NCBI GenBank assembly: GCA_022842165.1
Contig: JALHQC010000005.1
Location: 1-64,000, forward strand
Direction of reading: 5' to 3'
Source of the DNA: a bacterium
GTDB lineage: Bacteria > Pseudomonadota > Alphaproteobacteria > Rhizobiales > Aestuariivirgaceae
Length of the DNA stretch: 64,000 bases
Notes under the pieces: generated by a model
What the model saw: only the letters and a program-made list of their open reading frames with translations
Databases searched by the model: none
What the model was told of the DNA's origin: nothing
Position numbers and translations under genes: made by a program
Shown: piece by piece, positions 36,583 through 46,414 of the stretch
How positions within the stretch are numbered: position 1 is the stretch's first letter
Layout of the letters: every line of letters starts with the position of its first letter

Positions 36583-37538
36583 ATGCCCATCCGGTGCCAG
36601 TGGATGCGGGGATCGCGGATAGGCGGCACAAGCGACGGGCCGGGCTTCGCCTTGGTGAGCGGAAAGCTGATGGATGAGGAGGGATCGCGGCGGAGCGCGA
36701 GCAGGCGGGCGATGCGGTGTTCGGTTTTCGGGTGCGAGCGGAGGAGCGAGGGTTCCGGCAGGCGGGAGCCGGGCAGCACCAGGCCTTCCCACACAGCACC
36801 TTGCCGCCGCTCCAGCAGCGCCAGGGCCGAGGCGAGGCCTTCGGGGTCGCCCGTCAAGGCCGCACCGTCAAGGTCAGCATCATACTCGCGGGCGCGCGAC
36901 AGGGCGAGTTGCAGCAGGCCGCCGATGGTGGGCGCGAAGATCAGCAGCAGCAGGCCGAGGATCGGAATGTTCCAGCCGGTGCCGAACATCAGCGGCACGC
37001 CGATCAGCCCCATCGCCGACATGAAGCCGGTGACGCGGTTCAGGACATCGGCAAGGCCCATGACCCGGAGATCGCCGCTGCGGATATGGGCAACTTCATG
37101 CGCCAGGATGCCACTGAGCTGGCGGAGGGTCATGGCGCGCAGCAGGCCATCGGTGACGGCGACCGCCGAATCCTCGCGCTTTCCCACCGCAAAGGCATTC
37201 ATCATCTTGCTTGGCACATAGTAGAGCTGGGGCCTGGCGGGCAGGCCGGCATTGATTGTCAGCTCATCCATGATGGCGTGCAGTTCCGGCATCTCGCCGC
37301 GCTGCAGGGGCCTCGCCTTGTAAAGCGTCAGCACCACCTTGGGCGACACGCGGCTCAGCATGTAGATGCCGATGGCGCTCGACACGGCGGCCCAGATCAG
37401 GCCGGTGGTGCCGAACACCATCCAGGCGATGGCGCCGGCCAGAAGGGCTGTCCCGGCGATGAGGATCAGGGTGTGGATGGCATTCCGCAGGTCGTGGCTG
37501 CGCCGAACATCCGGGTTGAGGTTGGCTTGCGCGTTCAT
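36573..37538 (-). CDS. M48 family membrane metallopeptidase (HtpX-like)
   Basis: A 321-residue zinc metalloprotease. Two membrane segments near residues 22-60 are followed by 'LYYVPSKMMNAFAVGKREDS' and the zinc site HEVAH (HExxH) in LSGILAHEVAHIRSGD near residue 140. Further hydrophobic segments and a third ligand region ('LSRAREYDADLDGA') complete the fold. HtpX-type enzymes degrade misfolded membrane proteins in envelope stress. The ATG at 37538 overlaps the stop of the YcjF gene by 4 bases, placing it in the ycjX-ycjF run. Confidence 0.85.
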   Translation of the reverse strand: MNAQANLNPDVRRSHDLRNAIHTLILIAGTALLAGAIAWMVFGTTGLIWAAVSSAIGIYMLSRVSPKVVLTLYKARPLQRGEMPELHAIMDELTINAGLPARPQLYYVPSKMMNAFAVGKREDSAVAVTDGLLRAMTLRQLSGILAHEVAHIRSGDLRVMGLADVLNRVTGFMSAMGLIGVPLMFGTGWNIPILGLLLLIFAPTIGGLLQLALSRAREYDADLDGAALTGDPEGLASALALLERRQGAVWEGLVLPGSRLPEPSLLRSHPKTEHRIARLLALRRDPSSSISFPLTKAKPGPSLVPPIRDPRIHWHRMGIWY

Positions 37539-38566
37539 GGCGTTTTCTGCTCCTCGGCGGCGGTCACCAGTTCGCGCATCAGGCTTCCCAGCGTGTCCTT
37601 GGCGGAGGTTTCCTGCGGAATGGGCCGGCACACGTCGCGCGCCGCAAGGCCGACGCGGGCGGTGAGGATGCCATTGACGGCGCCTTCGCCGAACCGTGCC
37701 GAAAGCCGGCCGAGCAAACCCTTGCCGACCACGTGCTGGATCAGATTGTCGGACAGCGCCAGGCCGCCCGTCACCGCCAGATGGCTCAGCACCATGCGGG
37801 CGAGCCGGAAGGTCGACAGTGTCGATGGCCTGCCGCCATAGAGCGTTGCGAGTTCGCGCATCATGCGGAGGTTCAGCGCGGCGACGAAGAGAATGTCGAG
37901 CGCGGCGGTGGGCGTTACCGTGGTCAGCAGCGTCACGCGGCGCGAGGCGTGGGCGATGATGCGGTGGGCCTCGTCGTCCCGCGCGGACACGAGATAGCGC
38001 TCCGCCAGCTTGATACGGTCGCGGCCATCCATGATATCGGCATCGAACTGCTTGAGGTCGCGAAGGCCGAGCTGGGCATCGGCACGGCCTGCATAGAGGC
38101 CTTGCAGTTGCGAGACGGCGCGCTTGGCCGCGGCCGCGTCGTCGGTGTTGATGGCGTGGGCGGCGTCGATCTGGATGCTCTCGATCCGCCGCAGGCGGGC
38201 CAGCGCCCAGATCTCGCGCGAAATGATGGCAAGGGCCGCGAAGGCGGCAAGCCCGGCGATGGCGAGCGTCGCCCAGCCGAGCACCGGCGAGCGGAGGAAA
38301 TATTCCTCGACCAATTGGGTGACGGCAAGCCCGGCCCACAGCGTGACCAGCGAAAACAGGGCACCGGCAAGGATGCCGGCCCAGCGCACCCGGCGGGAGC
38401 GCCGCAGCGGCGCGGGCGGCATGACGATGAGATCGCCGTCGATCGCTTCCGGCTCGACGGTGATGCCGGTGACGGCGCGGGGCTTGCGCTTCGGCGCCGC
38501 TGTTTCCTGCGCTTCCCCGTTGGGAGGCTCAATGATGAAGGCTTTCGGGTTCCGGTTGTCGCTCAT
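37535..38566 (-). CDS. YcjF-like membrane protein (DUF697/TIGR01620)
   Basis: A 343-residue protein. A basic/Pro-rich N-terminus precedes two membrane helices ('GILAGALFSLVTLWAGLAVT', 'LGWATLAIAGLAAFAALAII'). The C-terminal DUF697 domain follows, with 'TTVTPTAALDILFVAALNLR' and LARMVLSHLAVTGGLALSDNL (written in two parts: LARMVLSHLAVT and GGLALSDNL). This is the usual companion of YcjX, here directly downstream with a 4-base overlap. The family is linked to stress (phage-shock or heat) operons in enterobacteria, but its activity is unknown. Confidence 0.8.
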   Translation of the reverse strand: MSDNRNPKAFIIEPPNGEAQETAAPKRKPRAVTGITVEPEAIDGDLIVMPPAPLRRSRRVRWAGILAGALFSLVTLWAGLAVTQLVEEYFLRSPVLGWATLAIAGLAAFAALAIISREIWALARLRRIESIQIDAAHAINTDDAAAAKRAVSQLQGLYAGRADAQLGLRDLKQFDADIMDGRDRIKLAERYLVSARDDEAHRIIAHASRRVTLLTTVTPTAALDILFVAALNLRMMRELATLYGGRPSTLSTFRLARMVLSHLAVTGGLALSDNLIQHVVGKGLLGRLSARFGEGAVNGILTARVGLAARDVCRPIPQETSAKDTLGSLMRELVTAAEEQKTP

Positions 38567-40023
38567 GCGAAGCGGTCTCCCAGAAGGAATTCCATGGCAC
38601 GGTCGAGCCGGATGTGAGGGTAGGCGCCATCCTTTTGCAACGGTGGCCGGAAGCGCACGAATTTCAGGTTCCCCTCGAGCGAACCGTCAAGCGCCTGGCG
38701 CGCGTCGTCCGGCAAGTCGCCGGGGAAGATGGCGGCTTCGGTTTCGCCATCGAAGAAGGTGCTGCCGATCGCCTCGCCCCGCAGTGGCGTGCCGGCAATG
38801 CATTCCAGCGTCTCGCCTTTCTGCCGGACGCTGGCCTCACGCGTGGCGCGGATTGCGGCCAGGGCCGCCACCTCGATTTCGGCGCCTGAATACTCCGCGC
38901 GCGTCATCGCATCTTCGACGATCAGCTTGAGAATATTCTCTAGCCTGTCGTGGCTGCTATGGTGGAGAAGATCGGCCTTCGTCGCCGCGAACAGGATGCG
39001 GTCGATGCGGCGGCCGAACATGCTGGACAGGAGCGAGTTGGACCCTTGCCGGAAGCAGGTGAGAATTTGCGCCAGCGCGGTTTGCAGATCCTTCACCGCG
39101 CTGGCGCCGGCGTTGAGCGCGGTCAGCGTGTCGACAAGAACGATCTGGCGGTCCAGCCGTGCGAAGTGGCCGAAGAAGAACGGCTTCACAATGCTGGCCA
39201 CATAGGAATCATATCGCCGCTGCATGAGCGCGCCGAGCGAGCCCTTCGGCAGCGTCGCATCGGAAGCGATGTCGAGTGGTGCGAAAGCCAGCAACGGCGA
39301 GCCGGCATAATCGCCCGGCATGAGGAAGCGGCCGGGCGGCAAGGCCGACATCGAGATGTCCTCCTTGCGGCAGCGCGCCAGATAGGCGGTGAAGATCTCA
39401 GCCGCCTTGATGGCGTCTAGCTCCTGCGCCGGCGCAAGAGGATCGAGCGCCGACAGCAGCGCATGCCATTCGGCGGCGCGGCTGGCGCGCGGTGGAATGC
39501 GGCTGGCGGCAACCGTCGCGGCGGACCATTGGGCATAGTTCAGCCGCATCAGGGGCAGGTCGAGCAGCCATTCGCCGGGATAGTCGACGATGTCGATATG
39601 AAGCTTGCCCGATCCCAGGTTGCGCGACAGAAAGCCCCGCGGCTCGTATTCCGCGGTGATCCGAAGCTGGCTGATGCGGCGCGTGCTTTCGGGCCACTGC
39701 CGATCCTTTCCGGTGAGCGAGGCCAGATGGTCCTCGAAGGTAAAGCGAGGAAGATTGTCGTCAGGCTGGGGTTCCAGATAGCAGCGCGTGATGCGGCCAC
39801 CCGCCATCGCCTCGAAGGCGGGGAAACGTCCTCCCTTCAGGAGGGCGTGGACGAGCGCGGTGATGAACACCGTCTTTCCGGCACGCGACAGGCCGGTGAC
39901 GCCAAGGCGGAGAGACGGGTTCACAAGCCCCGCGGCAAAATCGGCAAGGCCGCCTGCTGCAATGCGGCTTCCATCCAGAATGTCGGTGAGGTTTACGATT
40001 TCAGTGTTCCCGTATTTGTTCAA
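38563..40023 (-). CDS. YcjX-like P-loop NTPase (DUF463)
   Basis: A 486-residue cytoplasmic GTPase-like protein. The Walker A is GLSRAGKTVF near residue 42, with further family blocks 'IDIVDYPGEWLLDLPLMRLN', ALPPGRFLMPGDYAGSPLLAF (split: ALPPGRFLMPGDY, AGSPLLAF), and QIVLVDTLTALNAG. The predicted start is a rare TTG at 40023; no better start with a ribosome site is seen, so the N-terminus may be shorter. The YcjX family is stress-linked in enterobacteria; substrate unknown. It heads the overlapping ycjX-ycjF-M48 run and lies 39 bases downstream of the sixA-like gene. Confidence 0.8.
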   Translation of the reverse strand: MNKYGNTEIVNLTDILDGSRIAAGGLADFAAGLVNPSLRLGVTGLSRAGKTVFITALVHALLKGGRFPAFEAMAGGRITRCYLEPQPDDNLPRFTFEDHLASLTGKDRQWPESTRRISQLRITAEYEPRGFLSRNLGSGKLHIDIVDYPGEWLLDLPLMRLNYAQWSAATVAASRIPPRASRAAEWHALLSALDPLAPAQELDAIKAAEIFTAYLARCRKEDISMSALPPGRFLMPGDYAGSPLLAFAPLDIASDATLPKGSLGALMQRRYDSYVASIVKPFFFGHFARLDRQIVLVDTLTALNAGASAVKDLQTALAQILTCFRQGSNSLLSSMFGRRIDRILFAATKADLLHHSSHDRLENILKLIVEDAMTRAEYSGAEIEVAALAAIRATREASVRQKGETLECIAGTPLRGEAIGSTFFDGETEAAIFPGDLPDDARQALDGSLEGNLKFVRFRPPLQKDGAYPHIRLDRAMEFLLGDRFA

Positions 40024-40062
40024 TAATTGGGGGCAAGCGGCGGTAAATACAAGAAAATCCTG

Positions 40063-40611
40063 TCAGTCCGAAGTAGCCTCCGATACGTCCCGCGGGCGGA
40101 TGAAATGGATGAGTGTGCCAGATCCTTCCGTGAGTTGCGCCCAGGCAGACTGGTTGAAGCGAATGACAGCCAGGGCGGCGGTGGGAAACTTGCTTTCCAG
40201 TTTTGCCCTCAACCGCTTGTCGCCCGATGCGATCAGCCTGCGAGCCAGTTCCTCGATCGAGGGGTTATGGCCAACCAGCATCAGGACGCGGGAATTGCCG
40301 CCATTTGCACGGATCACCTCCATGAGGCGGCTGCCATCGCCAAAATCATAGAGACCAGGGGTTATTTCGGCAGCAGGAGGATTGGTCATCCCGGACGCGG
40401 CGATCTCCCAGGTCCGAGTTGCTCGCCGGGCGGGCGAGACCAGCACACGGTCGGGAGAAAAGTTCATAGCCGCAATCGTCCGGCCCATGACTCCGGCCGC
40501 CTCTACTCCGCGCTCCGAAAGTGGACGTGCCTCATCGGACAGCTGAGGGTTGTCCCACGCCGATTTGGCGTGACGAAACAACAGCAGGCACTGTGCAACG
40601 GTTTCGGTCAT
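40063..40611 (-). CDS. SixA-like histidine phosphatase
   Basis: A 182-residue phosphoglycerate-mutase-fold phosphatase. The catalytic RHG-type motif is FRHAKSAW near the start, the second arginine is in VSPARRATRTW, and the second catalytic His is in VGHNPSIEELA. SixA removes phosphate from histidine phosphotransfer proteins, so a possible partner is the Hpt protein at 25705, but that is inference. An in-frame GTG 9 bases earlier is an alternative start. It lies 39 bases upstream of ycjX on the same strand. Confidence 0.82.
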   Translation of the reverse strand: MTETVAQCLLLFRHAKSAWDNPQLSDEARPLSERGVEAAGVMGRTIAAMNFSPDRVLVSPARRATRTWEIAASGMTNPPAAEITPGLYDFGDGSRLMEVIRANGGNSRVLMLVGHNPSIEELARRLIASGDKRLRAKLESKFPTAALAVIRFNQSAWAQLTEGSGTLIHFIRPRDVSEATSD

Positions 40612-40712
40612 CGGAAGCACCAGACACCGCTTGTTAAAATTTTACTGTTCGAGGAAGCACAATTTAGAGGGATTCATGAAAGGATGAAGCTTGAATCTTT
40701 GGGAGACCACCT

Positions 40713-41975
40713 ATGCCTGGGCTTGTGAAGCGGCTCGTTGAGAAGTCGGATGGCAATGTCACTGTCCTGTTTGCCCTGGCGATTGTTCCGCTGCTGATTG
40801 CGGCGGGGTCGGCCGTTGACTACATCCGCTTCCTCGATACCAGGACGTCGGTTCAGGCAGCGCTCGATGGCGCTGCACTTGCCGCCGCCACGCCGCTCAA
40901 CATCACCGATCCGCAGCGCGTTGCGGTTGCGAAGTCCTATTTCAAGAACAATGTCTCGTTTACGGCGGATGATGGCTCGCCGATCGAGATCGACGTCAAG
41001 GTTACAATCGATGCGGTTGCAGCCTCGGTCAATACCAATGTCAAGACGTCCTTCATGCAGCTGGCAGGCGTTGACACCATGAAGCTCGAGGAAATGGCCG
41101 AAGTCATGCGGCCGTTCGAAGGCAAGGCGGAAGTCGTTCTTGTTCTCGACTACTCCGGATCGATGGACAAGAAGAACAAGTACCAGGACATGTCGGTTGC
41201 GGCGAAGGCAATGATCGATGAACTCGACAGTGCCATGAAGGACGACGCATTGAAGATCGGCCTCGTGCCGTTTTCGGCGATGGTCTACACCAGCATGAAC
41301 AAGAACTTCGTGACCCAGTCCTCGGCGACTTCGACGTGGACCGGATGCACGCAGGACCGCAAGTATCCTCACAATACCAATGTCAACACGCCAACGTCGG
41401 ACAACGACACGAAATGGGGTTACGACAAGGGCCTCACCAGCAATGCTCCGCCTGGCCCAGAGAACAACGGTATGTACAGCTGCGCCAATTATGCAACCAA
41501 GGGCCTCAAGATCGTGCCGCTGACCGCCGACCTCTCTGACGTCAAGGACAAGATCGGCAAGATGCGGCCTTTGGGCAATACCAACATTCCATTGGGCGCC
41601 GAATTCGGCTGGAACCTTCTGGACCCGCAGGAGCCCTATACCGAAGGTGCCCCTTATGACGACCGGAACACGCGCAAATTCCTCGTCCTGCTGACTGACG
41701 GGATGCAGACGTCGAGCCAGTGGGATAGTGACAAGAAGCGTTCCATTGCCCAGGGCGAAGACAATCTCAAGAGCATCTGCAAGTCGATGCGCGATCTCAA
41801 CATCACGCTGTTCACGATTGCCTACGACATTACACAACCCAAGATCACCAAGCTCCTGAAGGACTGCGCGCCGGGCCGCTATTATGAACCGGATGCAGGC
41901 GGTTCCGAGATCAAGCAGGTTTTCAGCCAGATCACCAGCCAGATCAAGAACCGCATCGCCCGTGTATCCCGCTAG
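40713..41975 (+). CDS. TadG-like pilus-assembly protein with VWA domain
   Basis: A 420-residue exported or membrane-anchored protein. The N-terminal Tad-type segment '[20 protein letters not shown]' has a membrane helix and is followed by '[12 protein letters not shown]', as in TadE/TadG pseudopilin-like proteins. A VWA domain begins near residue 138 ([16 protein letters not shown]) with an intact MIDAS DxSxS. Later come '[10 protein letters not shown]' and an acidic cysteine-containing tail ([11 protein letters not shown]). The start has GGGAG 7 bases upstream. No other tad/flp genes are nearby, so it is an orphan, possibly adhesion-related. It ends 4 bases inside the convergent metA gene. 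Confidence 0.82.
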   Translation: MPGLVKRLVEKSDGNVTVLFALAIVPLLIAAGSAVDYIRFLDTRTSVQAALDGAALAAATPLNITDPQRVAVAKSYFKNNVSFTADDGSPIEIDVKVTIDAVAASVNTNVKTSFMQLAGVDTMKLEEMAEVMRPFEGKAEVVLVLDYSGSMDKKNKYQDMSVAAKAMIDELDSAMKDDALKIGLVPFSAMVYTSMNKNFVTQSSATSTWTGCTQDRKYPHNTNVNTPTSDNDTKWGYDKGLTSNAPPGPENNGMYSCANYATKGLKIVPLTADLSDVKDKIGKMRPLGNTNIPLGAEFGWNLLDPQEPYTEGAPYDDRNTRKFLVLLTDGMQTSSQWDSDKKRSIAQGEDNLKSICKSMRDLNITLFTIAYDITQPKITKLLKDCAPGRYYEPDAGGSEIKQVFSQITSQIKNRIARVSR

Positions 41976-42889
41976 GTTCCGATGCGGCCAAGCTCGAACG
42001 GAGTCGTCTGGTAGAGCTCGTTGATCCAGTTGCCGAACAGCAGGTGGGCGTGGCTGCGCCAGCGGTTCTCGGGTGGAAGTTTCGGATCGTTCCTCGGGAA
42101 ATAATTGGCGGGAAGGTCGATTGGCTTCCCGGCTGACGTGTCGCGCCAGTATTCGTCGCTCAGCGAATTGGTGTCGTACTCGATATGATTGAACATGTAG
42201 AGCGAGCGGCGGGCCGGATCGTTGATGAGGCAGAGGCCCGCTTCGTCCGACTCCATCAACACTTCGAGGCCCTTGTCTTCTGGCAGATCGGCGCGGTGGT
42301 TCTCCGTCCAGCGTGACACGGGGATCGAGAAGTCGTCCGAGAAGCCGCGCAGGAAAGGCGAAGCCGGGTTGAGGTTGCGATGGCGGTAGACGCCAAAGGC
42401 CTTGTTCGGCAGCGCGTGCTTGGGCACCTTGTGGAAATGATAGAGTGCGGCCTGCGCACCCCAGCAGATGTTCATGGTCGACTGAACGTGGGTCTGCGTC
42501 CAGTCATAGATTTGGCGAAGCTCCTGCCAATAGGTGACGTCCTCGAAATCCAGCAGCTCGACGGGCGCACCCGTGACGATGAAGCCATCGAACTTCTCGG
42601 TCCTGATATCTTCCCAATCCTCGTAGAAGGCGAGCATATGCTCGGCGGAGGTGTTCTTCGGCGTGTGGCTGGTGATCTTGACGAGGGTCAGTTCGACTTG
42701 CAGCGGCGTGGCGCCGATCAAACGCGCGAATTGCGTCTCGGTCTTGATCTTGTTGGGCATGAGGTTCAAGAGGCCGATGCGGAGCGGACGGATGTCCTGG
42801 CGGGCGGCGGTGGCTTCCGTCATCAGCATCACACCCTCGGATTCGAGCGTGTGGCGGGCGGGAAGATCGTTCGGGATACGGATGGGCAT
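41972..42889 (-). CDS. metA: Homoserine O-acyltransferase MetA (probably acetyl-CoA type)
   Basis: A 305-residue enzyme of the MetA family, acylating homoserine in methionine synthesis. The catalytic Cys is residue 142 in [17 protein letters not shown] and the His/Glu pair is in YMFNHIEYD. Residue 111 is Glu ([11 protein letters not shown]), whereas E. coli MetA has Gly there. In the family Glu111 marks acetyl-CoA use, so this is probably a homoserine O-acetyltransferase despite the common succinyltransferase name. The start ATG at 42889 is 7 bases after the stop of a P-loop ATPase gene, so the two are likely one transcript. No SAM-II-type riboswitch is apparent before it. Confidence 0.9.
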   Translation of the reverse strand: MPIRIPNDLPARHTLESEGVMLMTEATAARQDIRPLRIGLLNLMPNKIKTETQFARLIGATPLQVELTLVKITSHTPKNTSAEHMLAFYEDWEDIRTEKFDGFIVTGAPVELLDFEDVTYWQELRQIYDWTQTHVQSTMNICWGAQAALYHFHKVPKHALPNKAFGVYRHRNLNPASPFLRGFSDDFSIPVSRWTENHRADLPEDKGLEVLMESDEAGLCLINDPARRSLYMFNHIEYDTNSLSDEYWRDTSAGKPIDLPANYFPRNDPKLPPENRWRSHAHLLFGNWINELYQTTPFELGRIGT

Positions 42890-42896
42890 TTTTTGA

Positions 42897-43760
42897 CTAC
42901 TGCTTGCTGTCGATAGCGTCTGACACGAGGCTGGTGAAGTCCTCGACGGATTGAACTCCGGGGATGTCACGCATTCGAACCGTGTAGCCGAAATTGTCGG
43001 CGATCGCCTTGTAGAGGGGGATGCGGTGATGCAGCAACTGCTCGAAGCCCCAGACGGCGAAACCGTCGGGATCGACCTCGCTGTCTTCGGCAATCTGGTT
43101 GATGGCCTTGTATTCCGACCATTTCCTTTCGAGGAACTGCGGCTGGTAATACATGGGCTTCGGATGCTTGCGGAAACGCTCGACCAGCATGCGGGTGTGC
43201 TCGGGCGTGCCTTCGATGTAGAGAAGCAAGGAGTTCTGCGACAGACAGGTGAGCACGGGGTCGAGGGGGTTCGACGGATCGACCACCTCGCACAGGCTGC
43301 CGCCGGAATCGCAGACGAAATTGCCGTACTGGTAGATGTCGCGGGCCTTGCCGATGAAGGCCGGCACATCGAGGAGGGCCGAGATTTCCGCTTCGCGATG
43401 CTGGTTCTGGCGTTTCCTGTATTCGGCAAACGAAATGCCGCCCTTATCGGCATTGCCCGGTTTTCCGAGATAGGTCGACAGCGGCGAGAGGTTCTCGAAG
43501 GTGATGTTCGACTGGATGTGGATCGAGTCCGACAGCAGCAGGTTCCGGAGGAAGGGAACCCGCATCGCCTCGCGCTTGAAATTGTCGACGATATGCTCGC
43601 CCATGTAGCGGGTGCCGATACGGTAGTCGACCGAGTAGTGATACCAGTTCGAATCCTGCAGCAGATGGGCAAGCGTGGTCTTGCCCACGCCGGACATGCC
43701 GAATATGGTCACGGCCTTCTGGGGCCACTGCCGGAAATTCTTGCCTGATGAAAAGCGCAT
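42897..43760 (-). CDS. P-loop ATPase/kinase-like protein upstream of metA
   Basis: A 287-residue protein. The Walker A is [19 protein letters not shown] near residue 17, followed by '[20 protein letters not shown]'. Other blocks are [20 protein letters not shown] and [20 protein letters not shown]. The N-terminal part resembles small-molecule kinases or adenylate-type enzymes, but a substrate site is not recognised. The start has GGAG 5 bases upstream. It is directly upstream of metA; a functional link to methionine synthesis is plausible only from that position. Confidence 0.7.
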   Translation of the reverse strand: MRFSSGKNFRQWPQKAVTIFGMSGVGKTTLAHLLQDSNWYHYSVDYRIGTRYMGEHIVDNFKREAMRVPFLRNLLLSDSIHIQSNITFENLSPLSTYLGKPGNADKGGISFAEYRKRQNQHREAEISALLDVPAFIGKARDIYQYGNFVCDSGGSLCEVVDPSNPLDPVLTCLSQNSLLLYIEGTPEHTRMLVERFRKHPKPMYYQPQFLERKWSEYKAINQIAEDSEVDPDGFAVWGFEQLLHHRIPLYKAIADNFGYTVRMRDIPGVQSVEDFTSLVSDAIDSKQ

Positions 43761-43818
43761 TCCCGCTCCATAGCGGAAGCGATGGGGCGGGGGCAACTGG
43801 CCGATTTGAAGGACGTGC

Positions 43819-45108
43819 ATGATCGAGGCGAAATATTCCGAGCAGACCTGGTATGAGGCGACTGCCGACCGGGGAGCGCAGAGGCAGCAGGTTTCAGGGC
43901 GGATCGAAGCCGATGTCTGCGTCATTGGCGGGGGCCTTGCCGGCCTGACAACGGCGCTGGAGCTGGCGCGGCGTGGAACCTCCGTCGTGCTGCTCGAGGC
44001 GAAGCGGATCGCCTGGGGTGCTTCCGGCCGCAATGGCGGCTTCGTCTCCAACGGCTTTGCCGAAGGCATGGAGAGTGTGGCGGCGCGCGTTGGGCTGGAG
44101 GCGGCGCGAGCGCTGTATCAGCTTTCGCGCTTTGGAACTGAATTCGTGCGCCGGGAGATTGCCGAAGGCGACCCTTCGATCAAGATGGGGGAGGGCTGGC
44201 AAGGCTGCATCCGTTACAGCAATTCTGAAGAGAAGCGCGCCGGGATTGCCGCAATGGCGCGGGACTATGGTCAGGAGATGCAGTTTTTCGATGTGGCCGA
44301 GACACGGGCACGGGTGAATACGGCGCGCTATTTCCAATCGTCCTACGACCCGAGTGCCTTTCACATGCACCCTCTGCGCTATGCGCTGATGATCATGGAC
44401 AAGGCCGAAAGGGCGGGAGCGAGAGTTTTCGAAATGTCACCGGCGCTTTCGGTGACGAAGGATGGCAATGGTTATCGCGTCCATACGGCGCAGGGCGAGG
44501 TACGGTGCCGCGATGTGGTCTATTGCGTATCCTCGCTGGACCGCACCATCCATCGGCTGACGGGCCGCGCCATCCTGCCAGTCGCCACCTATGTGGCGGT
44601 GACAGAACCTCTGAAGCAAGACGTGATCCGCACGCGGAGCGCCATTTCGGATTCGCGCCGGGCCGGCAATTATTTTCGCCTGGTCGATGAAGACCGGCTC
44701 TTGTGGGGTGGCGCCATCACCACGCGGGTTTCGGAGCCTTCGCGGCTCGCTGAACGCATGAAGGGCGACATGGTCTCGGTGTTCCCGCAGTTGGGCAACC
44801 CGAGGATCGACTATGCCTGGGCCGGCCTCATGGGTTATGCGCGCCATTTCATGCCGCTCATCGGCACCGACGGGCAGGGGCAATGGTGGGCCACGGCTTT
44901 CGGCGGCCATGGCATGAACACGACGGCGATGGGCGGCATCCTCATGGCGCGGGCGATTGCCGCCGGGGATGACGAGTACAAGCGGTTTGCGCCGTTTGCG
45001 CCGCAATGGGCCGGCGGGGCTTTCGGGCGCGTGGGCGTGCAGGCGGGCTACTGGTACATGCAGTTGAAGGACCGGCTGGACGAGCGCCGCTCCGGCAAGG
45101 CGGCGTGA
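43819..45108 (+). CDS. FAD-dependent amine/amino-acid oxidoreductase (DAO family), first of a tandem pair
   Basis: A 429-residue FAD enzyme. The dinucleotide fold is in 'ADVCVIGGGLAGLTTALELA' near residue 32. 'AWGASGRNGGFVSNGFAEGM' contains the family GxSGRNGG motif of PuuB/OrdL-like gamma-glutamylputrescine or amine oxidases, and 'WWATAFGGHGMNTTAMGG' closes the FAD site. ATG 43819 has AAGGA 5 bases upstream. It is followed after one base by a paralogue. The pair could oxidise polyamine or N-methylated amino acid substrates; no substrate-specific transporter is seen. Confidence 0.85.
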   Translation: MIEAKYSEQTWYEATADRGAQRQQVSGRIEADVCVIGGGLAGLTTALELARRGTSVVLLEAKRIAWGASGRNGGFVSNGFAEGMESVAARVGLEAARALYQLSRFGTEFVRREIAEGDPSIKMGEGWQGCIRYSNSEEKRAGIAAMARDYGQEMQFFDVAETRARVNTARYFQSSYDPSAFHMHPLRYALMIMDKAERAGARVFEMSPALSVTKDGNGYRVHTAQGEVRCRDVVYCVSSLDRTIHRLTGRAILPVATYVAVTEPLKQDVIRTRSAISDSRRAGNYFRLVDEDRLLWGGAITTRVSEPSRLAERMKGDMVSVFPQLGNPRIDYAWAGLMGYARHFMPLIGTDGQGQWWATAFGGHGMNTTAMGGILMARAIAAGDDEYKRFAPFAPQWAGGAFGRVGVQAGYWYMQLKDRLDERRSGKAA

Positions 45109-45109
45109 C

Positions 45110-46405
45110 ATGGCTTTCGGCAGCACGGCACTGAGTTCAAACGCATCCTTCGACCCCTTCTGGTGGCGGGCGGCGCCGCATGAGCAGAAAACGCCATCCG
45201 TTCCACCGCAGCGGACGGATGTGGCAATCGTCGGTTCCGGCATCACGGGTCTCGTTGCGGCGATCCACCTTGCGCGCGGCGGCCGGCAGGTGACGGTATT
45301 CGAGGCGAAGGAGCCGGGACACGGGGCTTCGACGCGCAACGCAGGCTATGTGGGCCGCACGCTGAAGCATGGCTTCGGCGAGATCATGGAGGCAGAAGGT
45401 CTCGACAAGGCGAAGGCCGTTTACGGCGAGCTGATGGAGGCCTTCCTTTCGGTAAAGGACACCATCGAGCAAGAGAAGATGCAGTGCCACTACAGGCAGC
45501 AGGGGCGGCTGCTGCTGGCAACATCGCCCGCGATGCATGATGCGATGGCGCGGGAATTTGCACTGCGCGAGACGCATCTGGGCGAAAGCTTCGCGACTGT
45601 GAGCCGTGCGGAGCAGCGCGACGAGATATCGACGGACCACTATTTCGGCGGCGTGCGCATTGCAGATCATGCGGGGCTACATCCGGGGCTTTATCATCAG
45701 GGCTTGCTTGATGCGGCGCGCGATGCGGGCGTCACCATCTGCGCCTTCACGCCGGTGCTGGGCTTCCGGAAGGAAGAACAGGGCTTCAGCGTGTTCGTGA
45801 AGGGCACAAAGGTTTCGGCGCGCGAACTGATCTTCGCAACCAATGGCTATGGCGGCAAAGAGTTTCCGTGGCTCAATCGCCGCATCATGCCGTTTCATGC
45901 CTATCAGACAGTCTCGGCGCCGATGGGCGAAAATCGTGTGAAGTCGATCTTGCCGGGTGACCGCACCTTCATCGACTGGAATTTCAACGTCGACTGGATG
46001 AGGGCTGCGCCGGGCGATCCAACCCGCATCATCTTCGGCGGCTTGACGGGGGAGATCGACGCCGACCTCCGCGTGATGGCGGAACGGTTGCATCAGCGGC
46101 TGCTGCGGGTGTTCCCGGATCTGGGAGACCTGCAGTTCGACCATGTGTGGACAGGCAAATGCGGTGGCACCTTCGACATCAATCCAAGGATCGGATGCCA
46201 TGATGGTGTCTATTACGCTGGCGGCTATTGCTTCGCCGGCGTGCCGATGGGCACATTGTTTGGCAAGAAGCTGGCGATGCGTATTCTGGGACTGCCGGGC
46301 GGCGAGAGCGTCTTCGACACACCGCCGCCGGCGAAATGGTTCTATCACGGCAACGCATGGTTCGTGCCGCACGCGATCAAATGGATGAGTCGCGGGGACA
46401 GGTAA
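45110..46405 (+). CDS. FAD-dependent amine/amino-acid oxidoreductase (DAO family), second of the tandem pair
   Basis: A 431-residue paralogue of the preceding gene. The FAD fold is in VAIVGSGITGLVAAIHLARG, followed by GHGASTRNAGYVGRTLKHGF, which keeps the RNAGY variant of the family loop, and near the end GCHDGVYYAGGYCFAGVPMG. It starts one base after the first gene ends with little room for its own ribosome site (GGCGGCG), so translation may be coupled. Sequences differ enough that they may act on different substrates or as a complex; this cannot be told here. Confidence 0.83.
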   Translation: MAFGSTALSSNASFDPFWWRAAPHEQKTPSVPPQRTDVAIVGSGITGLVAAIHLARGGRQVTVFEAKEPGHGASTRNAGYVGRTLKHGFGEIMEAEGLDKAKAVYGELMEAFLSVKDTIEQEKMQCHYRQQGRLLLATSPAMHDAMAREFALRETHLGESFATVSRAEQRDEISTDHYFGGVRIADHAGLHPGLYHQGLLDAARDAGVTICAFTPVLGFRKEEQGFSVFVKGTKVSARELIFATNGYGGKEFPWLNRRIMPFHAYQTVSAPMGENRVKSILPGDRTFIDWNFNVDWMRAAPGDPTRIIFGGLTGEIDADLRVMAERLHQRLLRVFPDLGDLQFDHVWTGKCGGTFDINPRIGCHDGVYYAGGYCFAGVPMGTLFGKKLAMRILGLPGGESVFDTPPPAKWFYHGNAWFVPHAIKWMSRGDR

Positions 46406-46414
46406 CGCCAATTC

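Noticed and set aside
41972-43819. SAM-II-type riboswitch for metA
   Set aside because: The leader of metA is only 7 bases within an operon, and the 58-base gap before the P-loop gene shows no SAM-II pseudoknot pattern.
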